A stretch of DNA of 64,000 bases, from assembly GCA_035363095.1 (NCBI GenBank), contig DAOSEK010000001.1, forward strand, positions 83,540-147,539. The letters are read 5' to 3'. Under the pieces are notes generated by a model. It did no database searches, had not been told where the DNA came from, and saw only the letters and a program-made list of their open reading frames with translations. The DNA comes from DAOSEK01 sp035363095. Its GTDB lineage: Archaea > Nanobdellota > Nanobdellia > Woesearchaeales > UBA119. Made by a program: the position numbers and the translations under genes. Within the stretch, counting starts at the first letter, position 1, and each line of letters starts with the position of its first letter. This document shows positions 51,382-60,593 of the stretch, piece by piece.

Positions 51382-51846
51382 TTATTTTCTTATCTTAATC
51401 ACTTTTGCATTGCTGAATTTAATATTTTCTGTTGGTGTGATTTTTATAATTGTGTTTTCTGAGCCACCGCTTGTATAAATAAATTCTTTTTCCATTACCT
51501 TTGGATCAACTAAAAAGAATGCATCAAAGCCAAACGAAGGAACCCCGCCACAGGGATAACCTGTTTTTTCTAGGATCTCATTAGGTGTTGCTATATTCGG
51601 CCTTTGAATTCCAAGATTCTTTGCAATAGTGGATGTACTAACTCTATCTGTTCCAATTACAGTGCAAACCATAATCCTTTTGTTTGAGTCAACAAGGCAG
51701 ATATTTTTCACAATATCGCTTGGAGAAAGATTCATCGTTTTAGCGGTATCTTCAACTGAATGACAAGATGTTTCAAATGAAAAATATTCACACTCTATCC
51801 TATTTTCAGCGATATATTTCTTTAGCTTTTCTTCAAATTCTTTCAT
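51382..51846 (-). CDS. YbaK/ProX-type aminoacyl-tRNA deacylase
   Basis: Editing protein that hydrolyses misacylated tRNA, typically Cys- or Ala-tRNA-Pro. The 154 residues show ETSCHSVEDTAKTMNLSPSDIVKNI, VIGTDRVS, ATPNEILEKTGYPCGGVPSFG (the conserved GxxPG-like loop with the key Gly/Pro) and a closing YTSGGSENTIIKITP. The fold has the usual length. The exact mischarged substrate is unknown. Convergent with the endonuclease V gene. Confidence 0.92.
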   Translation of the reverse strand: MKEFEEKLKKYIAENRIECEYFSFETSCHSVEDTAKTMNLSPSDIVKNICLVDSNKRIMVCTVIGTDRVSTSTIAKNLGIQRPNIATPNEILEKTGYPCGGVPSFGFDAFFLVDPKVMEKEFIYTSGGSENTIIKITPTENIKFSNAKVIKIRK

Positions 51847-51936
51847 TTTAAGTCTATCATCTAAATATTAGTTATTGTCTTTACCTAAGCGTATTTAAAT
51901 ATTTGCACCTAAAGACATTTGTTAATCATCAAAAGG

Positions 51937-53376
51937 TTAGTTATTGCTTGTTAATTCAGATATATATTTTTCTGCAGAACCTTTAATATCATTTGATTGA
52001 TATAATCCTCTTCCGATGATTGCGTGAAAATCTAAATTTCCTATTGAGTCTAAAGTCTCCTTTATTTTGCCACCTTGAGCAACAAATCCCGGAGAATAAA
52101 ATATTGGGTTGATATGACTATATGGTGCTAAAATTTCTTTTATTTGCTTTATTATGCTAGAGTTGTTTCCTGGCACTACAAAGTTATTTACTCCTGATTC
52201 TGCTGCAAGCTCATAAATTCTTAGAGCATCTGATTTGCTTATGAATCCGCCTTCTTCTTTTAGATATGCAGGATGCGTCATTATCCCACCAATTATTGGA
52301 ATCAGCCCTTCGTTTTTTGCTTCGTATACCCAAGCTCTTAATGTTTCAGGTCCAGACATTGGAAAGTATATGACTGAATCGACTCCTGCCTCTTTACATA
52401 CACGACAAAAGCCTTTGGCAGTTGCAGGGATATCAGTTCCTCCCTTTTGATGATCGTAAATAATTGGTTTATCTGAATACTTTCTTATTGTTTCAACTAT
52501 ATGTGGAAGGCCATATTTAAGAGCTAATATAAATCCTATTTTATATCCCCCAACACCAGACACATCTGTTGTTTGTTTAACTATATTTTCAAGCTCATCT
52601 ATTCCTGAAACATCGCATGCAGGAATAACACTTCTATTTTCGGGAATTAAGACTTCGTTTGTTTTGTCCATTTTTTTTGCCTCTTTTGTTCCATAAACTG
52701 ATAAATAGTTTTCAAATTGCAATAATTTTTCTGAAGGGAAAATATTTTTGTTTTGTATATAATCGATTATTTCCCTGCTATTTACAATTGGATATACCGG
52801 TACTTTTGAATCCATTGAAAATTCTTTGATAGCGTTTTTACCAAAGAGATCTAGTTCCATCCTATCAACTGCAATCAGGATTGCTGTGATATCTGGGTCT
52901 TCGCTAATTCTTTCAAGGAAATTTATGCTTTCATATTTTGTATCGCCTGTAGTGAAAACATCATCAAGGATTACTATCTTTGCATTTGGAGGTATTTTGC
53001 TTCCTAATAGATACGCTTTTTGAATATCAGATTTAGAAGGATTGATTAGACCTGATGCTTCGCCATGGTCTTTTGCTTCTTTTCTATCAAACGCGTAGCC
53101 TACATCTTTGCCCATTTTTGATAGTGCTATTGAAGTAGCAAGTGCAAGTGGAATTCCTTTATAAGATGGGCCAAATAAAATATCGCATTCTATATTGTTA
53201 TCAATTATTGCTTTAGCATAGGCTTCACCTAATCTAGAAATCAAAGAGCCTTTGTTGAACTCTCCAGTGTTTACAAAGTATGGAGATTGTCTTTTGCTTT
53301 TCAGATTGAATTCGCCAAGCTTTAAAGAGTTTGATAGAATTAAGAAGTCAATGAATTCTTTTTTGTAGTTTTCCAT
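51937..53376 (-). CDS. pyrEF: Fused orotate phosphoribosyltransferase-OMP decarboxylase
   Basis: Carries out the last two steps of UMP synthesis. Residues about 1-215 form OPRT with the PRPP-binding VILDDVFTTGDT (135-146) and RKEAKDHGE loop. A linker of about 25 residues follows; residues about 245-479 are the OMP decarboxylase TIM barrel with VIPACDVSG, the catalytic array DHQKGGTD (308-315), FPMSGPETLR, GIMTHPAYL and VVPGNNS. The order PyrE then PyrF is that of eukaryotic UMP synthase. All catalytic positions seem present. Confidence 0.94.
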   Translation of the reverse strand: MENYKKEFIDFLILSNSLKLGEFNLKSKRQSPYFVNTGEFNKGSLISRLGEAYAKAIIDNNIECDILFGPSYKGIPLALATSIALSKMGKDVGYAFDRKEAKDHGEASGLINPSKSDIQKAYLLGSKIPPNAKIVILDDVFTTGDTKYESINFLERISEDPDITAILIAVDRMELDLFGKNAIKEFSMDSKVPVYPIVNSREIIDYIQNKNIFPSEKLLQFENYLSVYGTKEAKKMDKTNEVLIPENRSVIPACDVSGIDELENIVKQTTDVSGVGGYKIGFILALKYGLPHIVETIRKYSDKPIIYDHQKGGTDIPATAKGFCRVCKEAGVDSVIYFPMSGPETLRAWVYEAKNEGLIPIIGGIMTHPAYLKEEGGFISKSDALRIYELAAESGVNNFVVPGNNSSIIKQIKEILAPYSHINPIFYSPGFVAQGGKIKETLDSIGNLDFHAIIGRGLYQSNDIKGSAEKYISELTSNN

Positions 53377-53480
53377 TAAGGCATCTTAAGGCTTATTTTG
53401 GCGTTGATTTATTTATTTATCGGTTTTGAAATAGCTGTTTTTGAAAGGCTTTATAAATCCAAAATATTTCGTGTTTTAGT

Positions 53481-54017
53481 ATGAAAGAAATTGAGGTTAA
53501 GATTCTAAATATTGATGGCCGTTTAGTGGAAGCAAAGCTAAAAGCACTAGGAGCAAAAATGATTTTTGACGGAGTTGTAGATACTCATTTTTTTGATTTT
53601 GAGAATAAAAAGCTTGGCAAAAAAGGGGTTCTTGCAAGAGTAAGGAGGATGGGTGATAAGACTTACTTTACTGTTAAAAAAAAGATTTCTGATGAGCTGG
53701 CAAAAATCAGAGAAGAGTACGAATGTGAGGTTTCTGATTTTAACGAGTTGATTTGTGCATTCTCACTTTTAGGTCTTAAAGAGAGATATTCTTTTAAGAA
53801 AAAAAGGACTAGTTATGTTTTAGATGGTGTTCATTTTGAGCTTGACAAGTTTTTGAGTGTTTATGATTTTGTTCCTGAATTTTTGGAAATAGAAGCAAAG
53901 GATATTGACACAATATATAGGTATGCCTCACTCTTGGGATTTAGAAAAGAGGATTGTAAGCCCTATAGCATTGCTGACATCGTGAAAGAAATTAAAGCAA
54001 AAGAAAATGGGATTTAA
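53481..54017 (+). CDS. CYTH-domain protein (class IV adenylate cyclase/triphosphatase-like)
   Basis: A 178-residue triphosphate tunnel metalloenzyme. The ExExK signature is at residues 3-7 (EIEVK), with LARVRRMGDKTYFTVKKK (basic strand lining the tunnel), REEYECEVSD, RTSYVLDGVHFELDKF and EFLEIEAKD. Substrate may be an inorganic or organic triphosphate; cyclase activity is not implied. TTTATAAATCC lies 26 nt upstream of the ATG, so leaderless. It overlaps the next gene by 11 nt. Confidence 0.92.
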   Translation: MKEIEVKILNIDGRLVEAKLKALGAKMIFDGVVDTHFFDFENKKLGKKGVLARVRRMGDKTYFTVKKKISDELAKIREEYECEVSDFNELICAFSLLGLKERYSFKKKRTSYVLDGVHFELDKFLSVYDFVPEFLEIEAKDIDTIYRYASLLGFRKEDCKPYSIADIVKEIKAKENGI

Positions 54018-54642
54018 GCTTATAGCTTTTGATATGGATGGTGTTTTATTTAAGGATGTTAAATTCTGGATTGAGTTACACAAAAGATTTGGAACTTATG
54101 AGGAAGGCGTTATTCTTACAAAAAGGCTTTTACATACTGATTATGATAGTCTAATTAGAGAGGTAGTGCAAAGACTTTGGATTGGAAAGGATGCCAATGC
54201 GTATTACGAATTGATTGATTCTTTAGAATATATTAATGGCGCAAAAGAAACTATTAGAATTCTTCATGATAATGGAATTAAAACTGCAATTATTACTGCA
54301 TCGAGTATTGATGCGGCTAAAAGGATACAAAAAGAAAATCATATTGATTTTGTGTGGGGCAACGAATTGATTGTTAGGGATGGAAAGATTTCAGGGGAAT
54401 ATATTTCTAGGATAGGTGTGGGAAGAGAGAAAAAAGCAATTGCACTTAAAGAGATATGCAATGCTCTTTTGATTGATACAAAAGAGGCAGTTTTTGTTGG
54501 TGATAGTGAAGGGGATATTGAGGCATTTGGAGAAGTAGGGCTTGCAATTGCTTTTCAACCCAAAAGTGAGCTTTTAAAGGAATTTTGTGATGTGATTATT
54601 GAACATGATGATTTAAGAGAGATATTGAAGTTTATATATTAA
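54007..54642 (+). CDS. HAD-superfamily hydrolase (phosphoserine phosphatase-like)
   Basis: Phosphatase with catalytic DxD at FDMDGVLF (8-15), a helical cap (KFWIELHKRFGTYEEGVILTKRLLH), motif II TAIITASS, and motif IV VFVGDSEGDIEAF near residue 160. The cap type and HADs of this length resemble SerB. Its start lies within the CYTH gene (11-nt overlap), so they are translationally coupled, which suggests linked phosphate chemistry. Confidence 0.9.
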   Translation: MGFKLIAFDMDGVLFKDVKFWIELHKRFGTYEEGVILTKRLLHTDYDSLIREVVQRLWIGKDANAYYELIDSLEYINGAKETIRILHDNGIKTAIITASSIDAAKRIQKENHIDFVWGNELIVRDGKISGEYISRIGVGREKKAIALKEICNALLIDTKEAVFVGDSEGDIEAFGEVGLAIAFQPKSELLKEFCDVIIEHDDLREILKFIY

Positions 54643-54830
54643 ATGATAGCCCAAAGATGATGAGCTTGAACATACTTTAAAAAAGAAAAAAAGGTCAATT
54701 AACCAATTTTTAGTTACATTATTCATATTAAAGGAATTTTAAATGGGTTTTTAAGGGGGATATGAACCATTTGAATATATAGAAATTTATCAACAGAAAA
54801 CTATTTATTTGAAAAGAGCTATGTTATTTT

Positions 54831-54962
54831 TGGTGCTCATTGTTGAATACCTGCGTTTTGATAGGGCTAAACAAAACTCGTTGGGCTTTCATCCTATCTA
54901 TTGAGCCGGAAAGCAACAATCGTGTGAATAAAGGTGTCATAATAGCACGCTTGGGAGCACCA
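54831..54962 (+). ncRNA. Candidate structured RNA between HAD gene and ileS
   Basis: A 132-nt island with 44% G+C in a very AT-rich gap. The ends pair perfectly, TGGTGCTC with GAGCACCA (8 bp). Inside, ATTGTTG pairs with CAACAAT (7 bp), GTTTTG with CAAAAC, GATAGG with CCTATC (crossing the previous stem, so possibly a pseudoknot), GCTTTC with GAAAGC, and CGTG with CACG. A TATA-like CTATTTATTT (54801-54810) lies about 25 nt upstream and a T-run follows within the convergent ileS 3' end. It does not match tRNA or 5S rRNA. Class unknown. Confidence 0.55.
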
Positions 54963-57900
54963 CTATATTTTTCTTACACCTATCTTGTATTCTCTTGATT
55001 TGATTTCATGCTCTTCAAATTCAAAGCCTGAGAAGTCTAGATTATCGCCTGTTAAAACCTTTTTTGCACCGACTTTTTCTTTGATATCTTCAAGCCAAGG
55101 ATCTATTAGGCTTAAAGAGTATTGTGTTTTTGATTGAATTAATAATTCAACCCTGTCTGCTTTGTTTAAACCCATCTTTTTCCTAATGCTTTGTATCCTT
55201 CTTGAAACCTCTCTTGAAACACCTTCAGATTCTAGCTCTTTTCCAATGGTCTTATTAAGAAATACGATGCCTTTTGAAAACTCGCTTAGCTCGTACTCTT
55301 TATCTAATATGTGTTCAAATTTGAGATGCTCTGGAAGTATTTCGTATTTTTCCCCATCAATAGACATTATATATTTTCCCTCTGACTTTATGTGAGAGAC
55401 TACTGTTTCAGGGGCTGTTGTTATGAGAGCTGCGATTATTTTTGCACTGTTTTGCTTGAAAGTAGGCCCTAGTTTGTTGTTATCAGCAACTGCCTTTATG
55501 CTGTGCTTTTCGAATTTAGGTGTAAGTAAGATCTGCTTAATGTTGCCCTGAGATTTTATTATATCTGACATATTATTTATTGCACTAATATAGATTTTTT
55601 CTTCAGTTTCTATTACTGCCTCTTTTAAAGGCCAACGTATCCCATAGCCAATCTTATCTCTAATTGAGAGTATATTTTGCACTATTTCAAGCACTTTTAA
55701 AAGCTCGGTTTCAAGTTGGGGATTTATTAGTCTATTTTCATATGAAGGCCAATTGTATTCAAATATTGATTCCTGATTTAAACAAAATGCTTCTTTTAGT
55801 TCAAGATAAATTTTTTCGCATACAAAAGGTGCAAAGACTGAAAATAACTTACTTGTTTCAAATAAAGTGTGATACAAAACATATATTGATACTTTTTTAT
55901 CTGATTCATCGCTTGAATTTAATTTTTCCCTTACAAGCTGAACATATGTCCTTGAAAGCTCTAAAAAGAGTTTTTCTATTTCAATAACTGCAAGATTTAC
56001 TTCATATTTGTCTAAAAGTATTGTTACATCTCGTATTGTTGAATTAAGCCTTGAGATTATGTATTTTTCTACCAAGCTAAAGGATTCCTCTACTTCGCTA
56101 TAACTAATCTTAAAGGGATTTATTTTTGAAAGTGTTGCTTGTCCTATCAAGAGATTTTTCAGGTTCCATAGTATTGAAAGGTTTGAATATTTTACCTTTA
56201 AGTCATCAAAGTTATAATTAAAATCTAACCCTGGGTTTGTGCATGCTAATGAAAAGTATCTAAATGCATCAGCGCCATATTTATCAATTATTTCATCTGG
56301 GCTTATGTAATTTCCAAGGCTTTTAGACATTTTTCGACCTTGGGCATCGTTGACAAAACCGTGCATATAGACATTTAGGAATGGGCTTTTATCAAATGCA
56401 ACTGTACTTGTAACCATCAATAGATTAAACCAGCCTCTTATTTGATCTTTTCCTTCCGCAATGAAGTCTGCAGGGAAATATTTCTCGAAGAGATCAAGTC
56501 TTGTAGGAAAATCAAGGCAATTCCATGATGCTGTGCCTGCATCTACCCAGACATCTAAGATATCAGGTATTCTCTTCATTTTTGCATTGCACTTAGGGCA
56601 TGTTAATTTTACCTCATCAATTCTTGGTATGTGAAGGTCTGAAAGCTGTTGACCATATTCTTTTACAAGTTCTTCATATGAACCAATTACTTTTATATTA
56701 TCACATTGCTCGCATCTCCAGATTGGAACAGGTGTACCCCAAAACCTTTGTCTTGTAATGGTGTTATCTTTAAGATTTTCAAGCCAAGAATCAAACCATC
56801 TTGTTCCTGCCCATTGTGGAACCCAGTTTACACTTTTATTTAGTGTGCGCATTCTTTCTTTTAGGTTTTCTATTCCAAAGAACCACTGCGTAGTTTTTCT
56901 ATAAACTACAGGAGATTCACATCTCCAGCAATGAGCATAATCGTGTTCAACTGGGGTTTTTTCAACTAGTGCACTTTCTTTTTCAAGTGTATCAATGAAT
57001 TTGTCATCATCCTTTTTAGCAACTAAGCCTGCAAAAATTCCCATAGATTTTTGAAACTCTCCTTTTGTATCTATTTCGTTATATGGAGGAATGTTATTTT
57101 CTTTTCCAACCTCGTAATCTTCAGGGCCACACCCTGGAGCCATGTGAACAAGCCCTGAACCTGCAGATAAATCTACGTATTTTGAAGACAATACAACGCT
57201 ATGAACATTTGGATGTAGTTTTTTTAGTTCTTGGTATTCGCTAATGTATTTTGCAAAGGGATGTGTGTATTCTACGCCTTTTAGATCTGAACCTTTAAAC
57301 TCTTTAAGTTCTTTGAATTCTTTCCCTGCAACCATGTGGATTAATCCACCAGCTAGACCCTTTGCTACTATCCATATTTCATCTTCGACTTGTGCTTCTA
57401 TGTAGTCAAGGTCTGGGTGAACCATAACCCCTAAGTTAAATGGAATAGTCCAAGGAGTTGTAGTCCAGATTATTAGAAATTTGTTTTGAGTTCCTTTTAC
57501 TTTTAGTTTTACAAATATGGATGTGTCAGTTACGTTTTTATAAACAAGCTCGTGTTTTGCAAGCGCAGTTTCACAGCTTGCACACCAAGTCATTGTTTTT
57601 TCTCCTTCGTATAGTAGACCTTTATCAAATGCTTTTTTTATAAGCCACCATTCTCCTGAGATGTATTCTTTTTGGATTGTTGCATAAGCATTTTCAAAAT
57701 CCATCCAAACTCCAAGCCTTTTAAAATCCTCGTTCATTTTTTCTAAGGATTCTAATGAGAATTTTTTACACTCTTCAATAAATTTTGAAACGCCAAACTT
57801 CTTTATTTCTTCTTTGTCTTTTAGATTAAGTTTTTTTGAAACGCGATTCTCAGTAGGAAGGCCGTGCATGTCATATCCTGCCCGATCCCAGACATCAAAT

Positions 57901-58115
57901 CCTTTCATTCGCTTGTAACGCAATACACAGTCTTTAAGTGATTTATTCCATGCAGTGCCTACGTGAATGTTTCCTGAGGTGTAAGGAGGGCCATCTAAAA
58001 AGTAGAATTTCTCTTTATCTTTATTTTTTTGTTTGAGTTTTTGATGGGTTTGTTTCTTTTCCCAAAAATCAAGTATTTCTTCTTCTATTTTTATTGGATT
58101 ATAGCTTTCAGCCAT
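54963..58115 (-). CDS. ileS: Isoleucyl-tRNA synthetase
   Basis: Charges tRNA-Ile. The 1050-residue archaeal/eukaryotic-type enzyme has the HIGH motif as IHVGT (PPYTSGNIHVGTAW), a large CP1 editing domain (IIWTTTPWTIPFNLGVMV through HYVDLS-like VDLSAGSGLVHMAPGCGPEDY), zinc-binding CWRCESP, CEQCD and CPKC knuckles, the KMSKS loop (GRKMSKSLGNY) and a C-terminal anticodon domain with GVSREVSRRIQSIRKKMGL. GAGGGGAAG lies before the ATG. Confidence 0.97.
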   Translation of the reverse strand: MAESYNPIKIEEEILDFWEKKQTHQKLKQKNKDKEKFYFLDGPPYTSGNIHVGTAWNKSLKDCVLRYKRMKGFDVWDRAGYDMHGLPTENRVSKKLNLKDKEEIKKFGVSKFIEECKKFSLESLEKMNEDFKRLGVWMDFENAYATIQKEYISGEWWLIKKAFDKGLLYEGEKTMTWCASCETALAKHELVYKNVTDTSIFVKLKVKGTQNKFLIIWTTTPWTIPFNLGVMVHPDLDYIEAQVEDEIWIVAKGLAGGLIHMVAGKEFKELKEFKGSDLKGVEYTHPFAKYISEYQELKKLHPNVHSVVLSSKYVDLSAGSGLVHMAPGCGPEDYEVGKENNIPPYNEIDTKGEFQKSMGIFAGLVAKKDDDKFIDTLEKESALVEKTPVEHDYAHCWRCESPVVYRKTTQWFFGIENLKERMRTLNKSVNWVPQWAGTRWFDSWLENLKDNTITRQRFWGTPVPIWRCEQCDNIKVIGSYEELVKEYGQQLSDLHIPRIDEVKLTCPKCNAKMKRIPDILDVWVDAGTASWNCLDFPTRLDLFEKYFPADFIAEGKDQIRGWFNLLMVTSTVAFDKSPFLNVYMHGFVNDAQGRKMSKSLGNYISPDEIIDKYGADAFRYFSLACTNPGLDFNYNFDDLKVKYSNLSILWNLKNLLIGQATLSKINPFKISYSEVEESFSLVEKYIISRLNSTIRDVTILLDKYEVNLAVIEIEKLFLELSRTYVQLVREKLNSSDESDKKVSIYVLYHTLFETSKLFSVFAPFVCEKIYLELKEAFCLNQESIFEYNWPSYENRLINPQLETELLKVLEIVQNILSIRDKIGYGIRWPLKEAVIETEEKIYISAINNMSDIIKSQGNIKQILLTPKFEKHSIKAVADNNKLGPTFKQNSAKIIAALITTAPETVVSHIKSEGKYIMSIDGEKYEILPEHLKFEHILDKEYELSEFSKGIVFLNKTIGKELESEGVSREVSRRIQSIRKKMGLNKADRVELLIQSKTQYSLSLIDPWLEDIKEKVGAKKVLTGDNLDFSGFEFEEHEIKSREYKIGVRKI

Positions 58116-58328
58116 GATTATAACACTTCCCCTCGTGATTTTTTAAAAGTTAATTTTAAAGTTAATTAAAAATAATTTTTTACTTATAGCTATACAAATG
58201 AGCTATTTTATGATGTTTAGGGAATATGGAGGTTATTTAAAGCTTTTTATTTTATAGAGAAATTCTTTAGAGAAATTCTTTAAAGTGTCACAAAAAGCTT
58301 ATTAAATAAGGATTATTTTAAGTTAGAT

Positions 58329-59108
58329 ATGGATGAAGATATTAACAAATGTGTTAATGAAAGAAAGGATAAAGAAAATATCACTTTTGGTATGTTGCCA
58401 AAGGATTTAGTTGCCGATGTTGAAGGTAACCTTTCAAGGATTAGCACAGGAATAATGATTTTTGATAAACTTTTGGAGGGTGGATTTGAAAGGGATACGG
58501 TATCTATGATTTATGGGGCTGCAAGTAGTGGTAAGACTACTCTTTGCATGATTGCAAGTGATTTTATTTCAAGACTTGGAAAAAAGATTATATATATTGA
58601 TACTGAAGGGGGGTTTTCTATAGATAGGTTTAGACAGATAAGCCCTGATTATCTAAATTCTTTAAAGAATATTAATTTTTTAAAGGTTAATAATTTTGAT
58701 GAGCAACATAAGGTAATTGAAGGACTTTATGATTGTGTTAATAAGTCTATTTCGCTTGTTGTGATTGATACGATTTCCATGTTATATCGTCTAGAAATAG
58801 GAAAAAGTAAAGATGTATATGAGGTTAATAGAAAACTTGGAAGAGAGATAATTATTTGTTCAAACATTGCAAGAAAGAACAATATTCCAGTTATCATTAC
58901 TAATCAGGTTTATGCTGATATTGATGAGGTTGGCAGGAATAAAATGGTTGGAGGCGACCTTTTAAGGTATGGATGTAAATGCCTCTTAGAATTAATTAAG
59001 CCTGATAATGCATCTGCCGGACAAAGGATTGCAGTATTAAGAAAACATAGAAGTATAGAAGAAGATAAAAAAATAAAATTTAAGATAACCAGTAACGGGA
59101 TTGAATAG
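58329..59108 (+). CDS. radB: RadB recombinase paralogue
   Basis: RecA-family ATPase that assists RadA. The 259-residue protein has Walker A GAASSGKT (63-70), IYIDTEGGFSIDRF, Walker B LVVIDTIS, and PVIITNQVYAD, but no N-terminal helix-hairpin-helix, which separates RadB from RadA. A charged 20-residue extension precedes the core. TATA-like TTATTAAATAAG is about 26 nt upstream of the ATG. RadA is encoded 2 kb away on the other strand. Confidence 0.9.
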   Translation: MDEDINKCVNERKDKENITFGMLPKDLVADVEGNLSRISTGIMIFDKLLEGGFERDTVSMIYGAASSGKTTLCMIASDFISRLGKKIIYIDTEGGFSIDRFRQISPDYLNSLKNINFLKVNNFDEQHKVIEGLYDCVNKSISLVVIDTISMLYRLEIGKSKDVYEVNRKLGREIIICSNIARKNNIPVIITNQVYADIDEVGRNKMVGGDLLRYGCKCLLELIKPDNASAGQRIAVLRKHRSIEEDKKIKFKITSNGIE

Positions 59109-59125
59109 AATCCCTTTAAGGTGTT

Positions 59126-59725
59126 TTACTCACTAAAGTCATCAAGGGTATAAGGCATTTCTGATTCGTTTTTGATCTTTTTGTTTGCTAAGAGATATTC
59201 TCTTGCAAGCATATAAAATAAAAGTCCTAAACTTTTTTTGCCTTTGTTGTTGCAAGGAATTACTAAATCAACATTGTTTATTGTGTTGTTTGTATCACAT
59301 AAAGCGACAATTGGAATCCCTATTTTTATTGCATCGTTTACAGCGTTTCTATCTGGCCAAGGGTCGCATACAATCATTACTTTAGCTTCCATGAAATTAT
59401 CCAGCTTTGAGTTTGTAAGAATTCCTGGCGGATATCTTTCTGCTAAGACTTTTGAACCTATTACTTTTGCAAAGAGCTTTATTGCCCTCCAATCAGATTC
59501 TCTTCTTCCACAAACCAATATATCCTTTGGTTCATAATGAGATATGAATTTTGCAGCAGTTAATATCCTTTTATCTATTGCACTTACGTTAAACACAGAA
59601 AGCCCATCGCTTCTTGTTTTATAGATAAAATTCTCAAGATATTTAGTTTTGAATTTTGTTCCGATATGGATTCCACTCTTTAAATATACATCTGAAGATG
59701 TTAATAGTAGTTCGTCTTCTCCCAT
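59126..59725 (-). CDS. rps2: Ribosomal protein S2 (uS2)
   Basis: Small-subunit protein of 199 residues in the archaeal form: SGIHIGTKFKTKYLENFIYKTRSDGLSVFN, DILVCGRRESDWRAIKLFAK, ERYPPGILTNSKL, VMIVCDPWPDRNAVNDAIKIGIPIVALCDTNN and CNNKGKKSLGLLFYMLAREYLL. An AGAGGA Shine-Dalgarno precedes the ATG. The structured intergenic element at 59773 lies in its upstream gap. Confidence 0.95.
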   Translation of the reverse strand: MGEDELLLTSSDVYLKSGIHIGTKFKTKYLENFIYKTRSDGLSVFNVSAIDKRILTAAKFISHYEPKDILVCGRRESDWRAIKLFAKVIGSKVLAERYPPGILTNSKLDNFMEAKVMIVCDPWPDRNAVNDAIKIGIPIVALCDTNNTINNVDLVIPCNNKGKKSLGLLFYMLAREYLLANKKIKNESEMPYTLDDFSE

Positions 59726-59772
59726 TTTTTTTATTCCTCTTGTTTTTTAATGCCTTTGAAAACCGCTGAAGA

Positions 59773-59900
59773 GAACCAAAAATACACTAACAGATCAGAA
59801 TCAACCTGCTAGATTATCGCCTCAGCAGTATATTGCAGGTCCCTTGGTAGGCCAACCCTTGCAACAAGGCTTATATTCAAGGTGTATTGGTAATCAATTT
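59773..59900 (+). ncRNA. Candidate structured RNA upstream of rps2 (strand uncertain)
   Basis: A GC-rich island between extremely AT-rich flanks. ATACAC near its left end pairs with GTGTAT at 59882-59887. Enclosed are hairpins CCTGC/GCAGG, TTGG-TAGG-CCAA and CCTTG-CAA-CAAGG, giving a four-way layout. On the plus strand a TATA-like GTTTTTTAATG lies about 27 nt upstream and T-runs follow (59893, 59908 on); on the minus strand it could instead be an S2 leader. It does not fold as a tRNA or 5S rRNA. Confidence 0.45.
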
Positions 59901-59976
59901 TTAAAGCTTTTCTTTTTTAATTTTGAATTTTGGTTTTTTCTCTTAAAAACTTAAAATAAATCGTATTTTGGATCTT

Positions 59977-60444
59977 TTAAGATACAAGATTTCCAAATGC
60001 TTCTTTTAAAAGCGTTCTTAAATCTGCATCACACCAAAATTTATGTTTAACACCTTGGATGAAAAAGGTAATTTCACATTTTGAATTGCTGATATTGTTA
60101 CTGTCATAGTAGGTTTTGTAATTGGCATTTATTTTTGAGATTGTTGTTTTGTTAGCTTCAAAATTCGCTAAGTCTTCTTTGAGAATATCGTTTTTGTCTA
60201 TGTTTGTATATCTCATGTAAAAGTTTGAGGATGCATTCATTTGCTCTTTTATTTGGACTAGATACCCTTTGCCTTCAGCTTTGGCTTTTAGTCTTGCTTT
60301 GTTTACTTCTTCATTAACAATTTTTAGTGGCACTTTTGCAAATACTACACTTTTATCGTATATTAAAAGATTGTAAGTATCATAAGCTAAACCAAGCATT
60401 TTGCTCTTTTTTATATTGGGTATAATATATTTGGGTTTTTCCAA
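59977..60444 (-). CDS. Hypothetical protein, 155 residues
   Basis: Soluble basic protein with a TTG start and AAGGTGAT eight bases upstream. It begins EKPKYIIPNIKKSKMLGLAYDTYNLLIYD, continues with a helical KIVNEEVNKARLKAKAEGKGYLVQIKEQM and ends CEITFFIQGVKHKFWCDADLRTLLKEAFG. No family recognised. The segment KAEGKGYLVQIK might form a nucleic-acid-facing strand (inference). Confidence 0.65.
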   Translation of the reverse strand: MEKPKYIIPNIKKSKMLGLAYDTYNLLIYDKSVVFAKVPLKIVNEEVNKARLKAKAEGKGYLVQIKEQMNASSNFYMRYTNIDKNDILKEDLANFEANKTTISKINANYKTYYDSNNISNSKCEITFFIQGVKHKFWCDADLRTLLKEAFGNLVS

Positions 60445-60593
60445 TTTTAAATCACCTTTTTAGCAACTAAAAGTAGTCAGTATATAAATTTTTAGAAAGG
60501 CGTTCCAATATTGATTTGTGAAGGATTAAGAAAAAGGATAAAAAAACAAAAAATTAATTTTACATTTAAGTAAGTTTTTCGGTGCTAGACTCA

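Noticed and set aside
54831..54962. 5S rRNA or intron-containing tRNA
   Set aside because: There is no T-arm GTTCRANNC, the 5S loop C spacing (CATCC to GGAAG) is wrong by several bases, and one stem pair crosses another.
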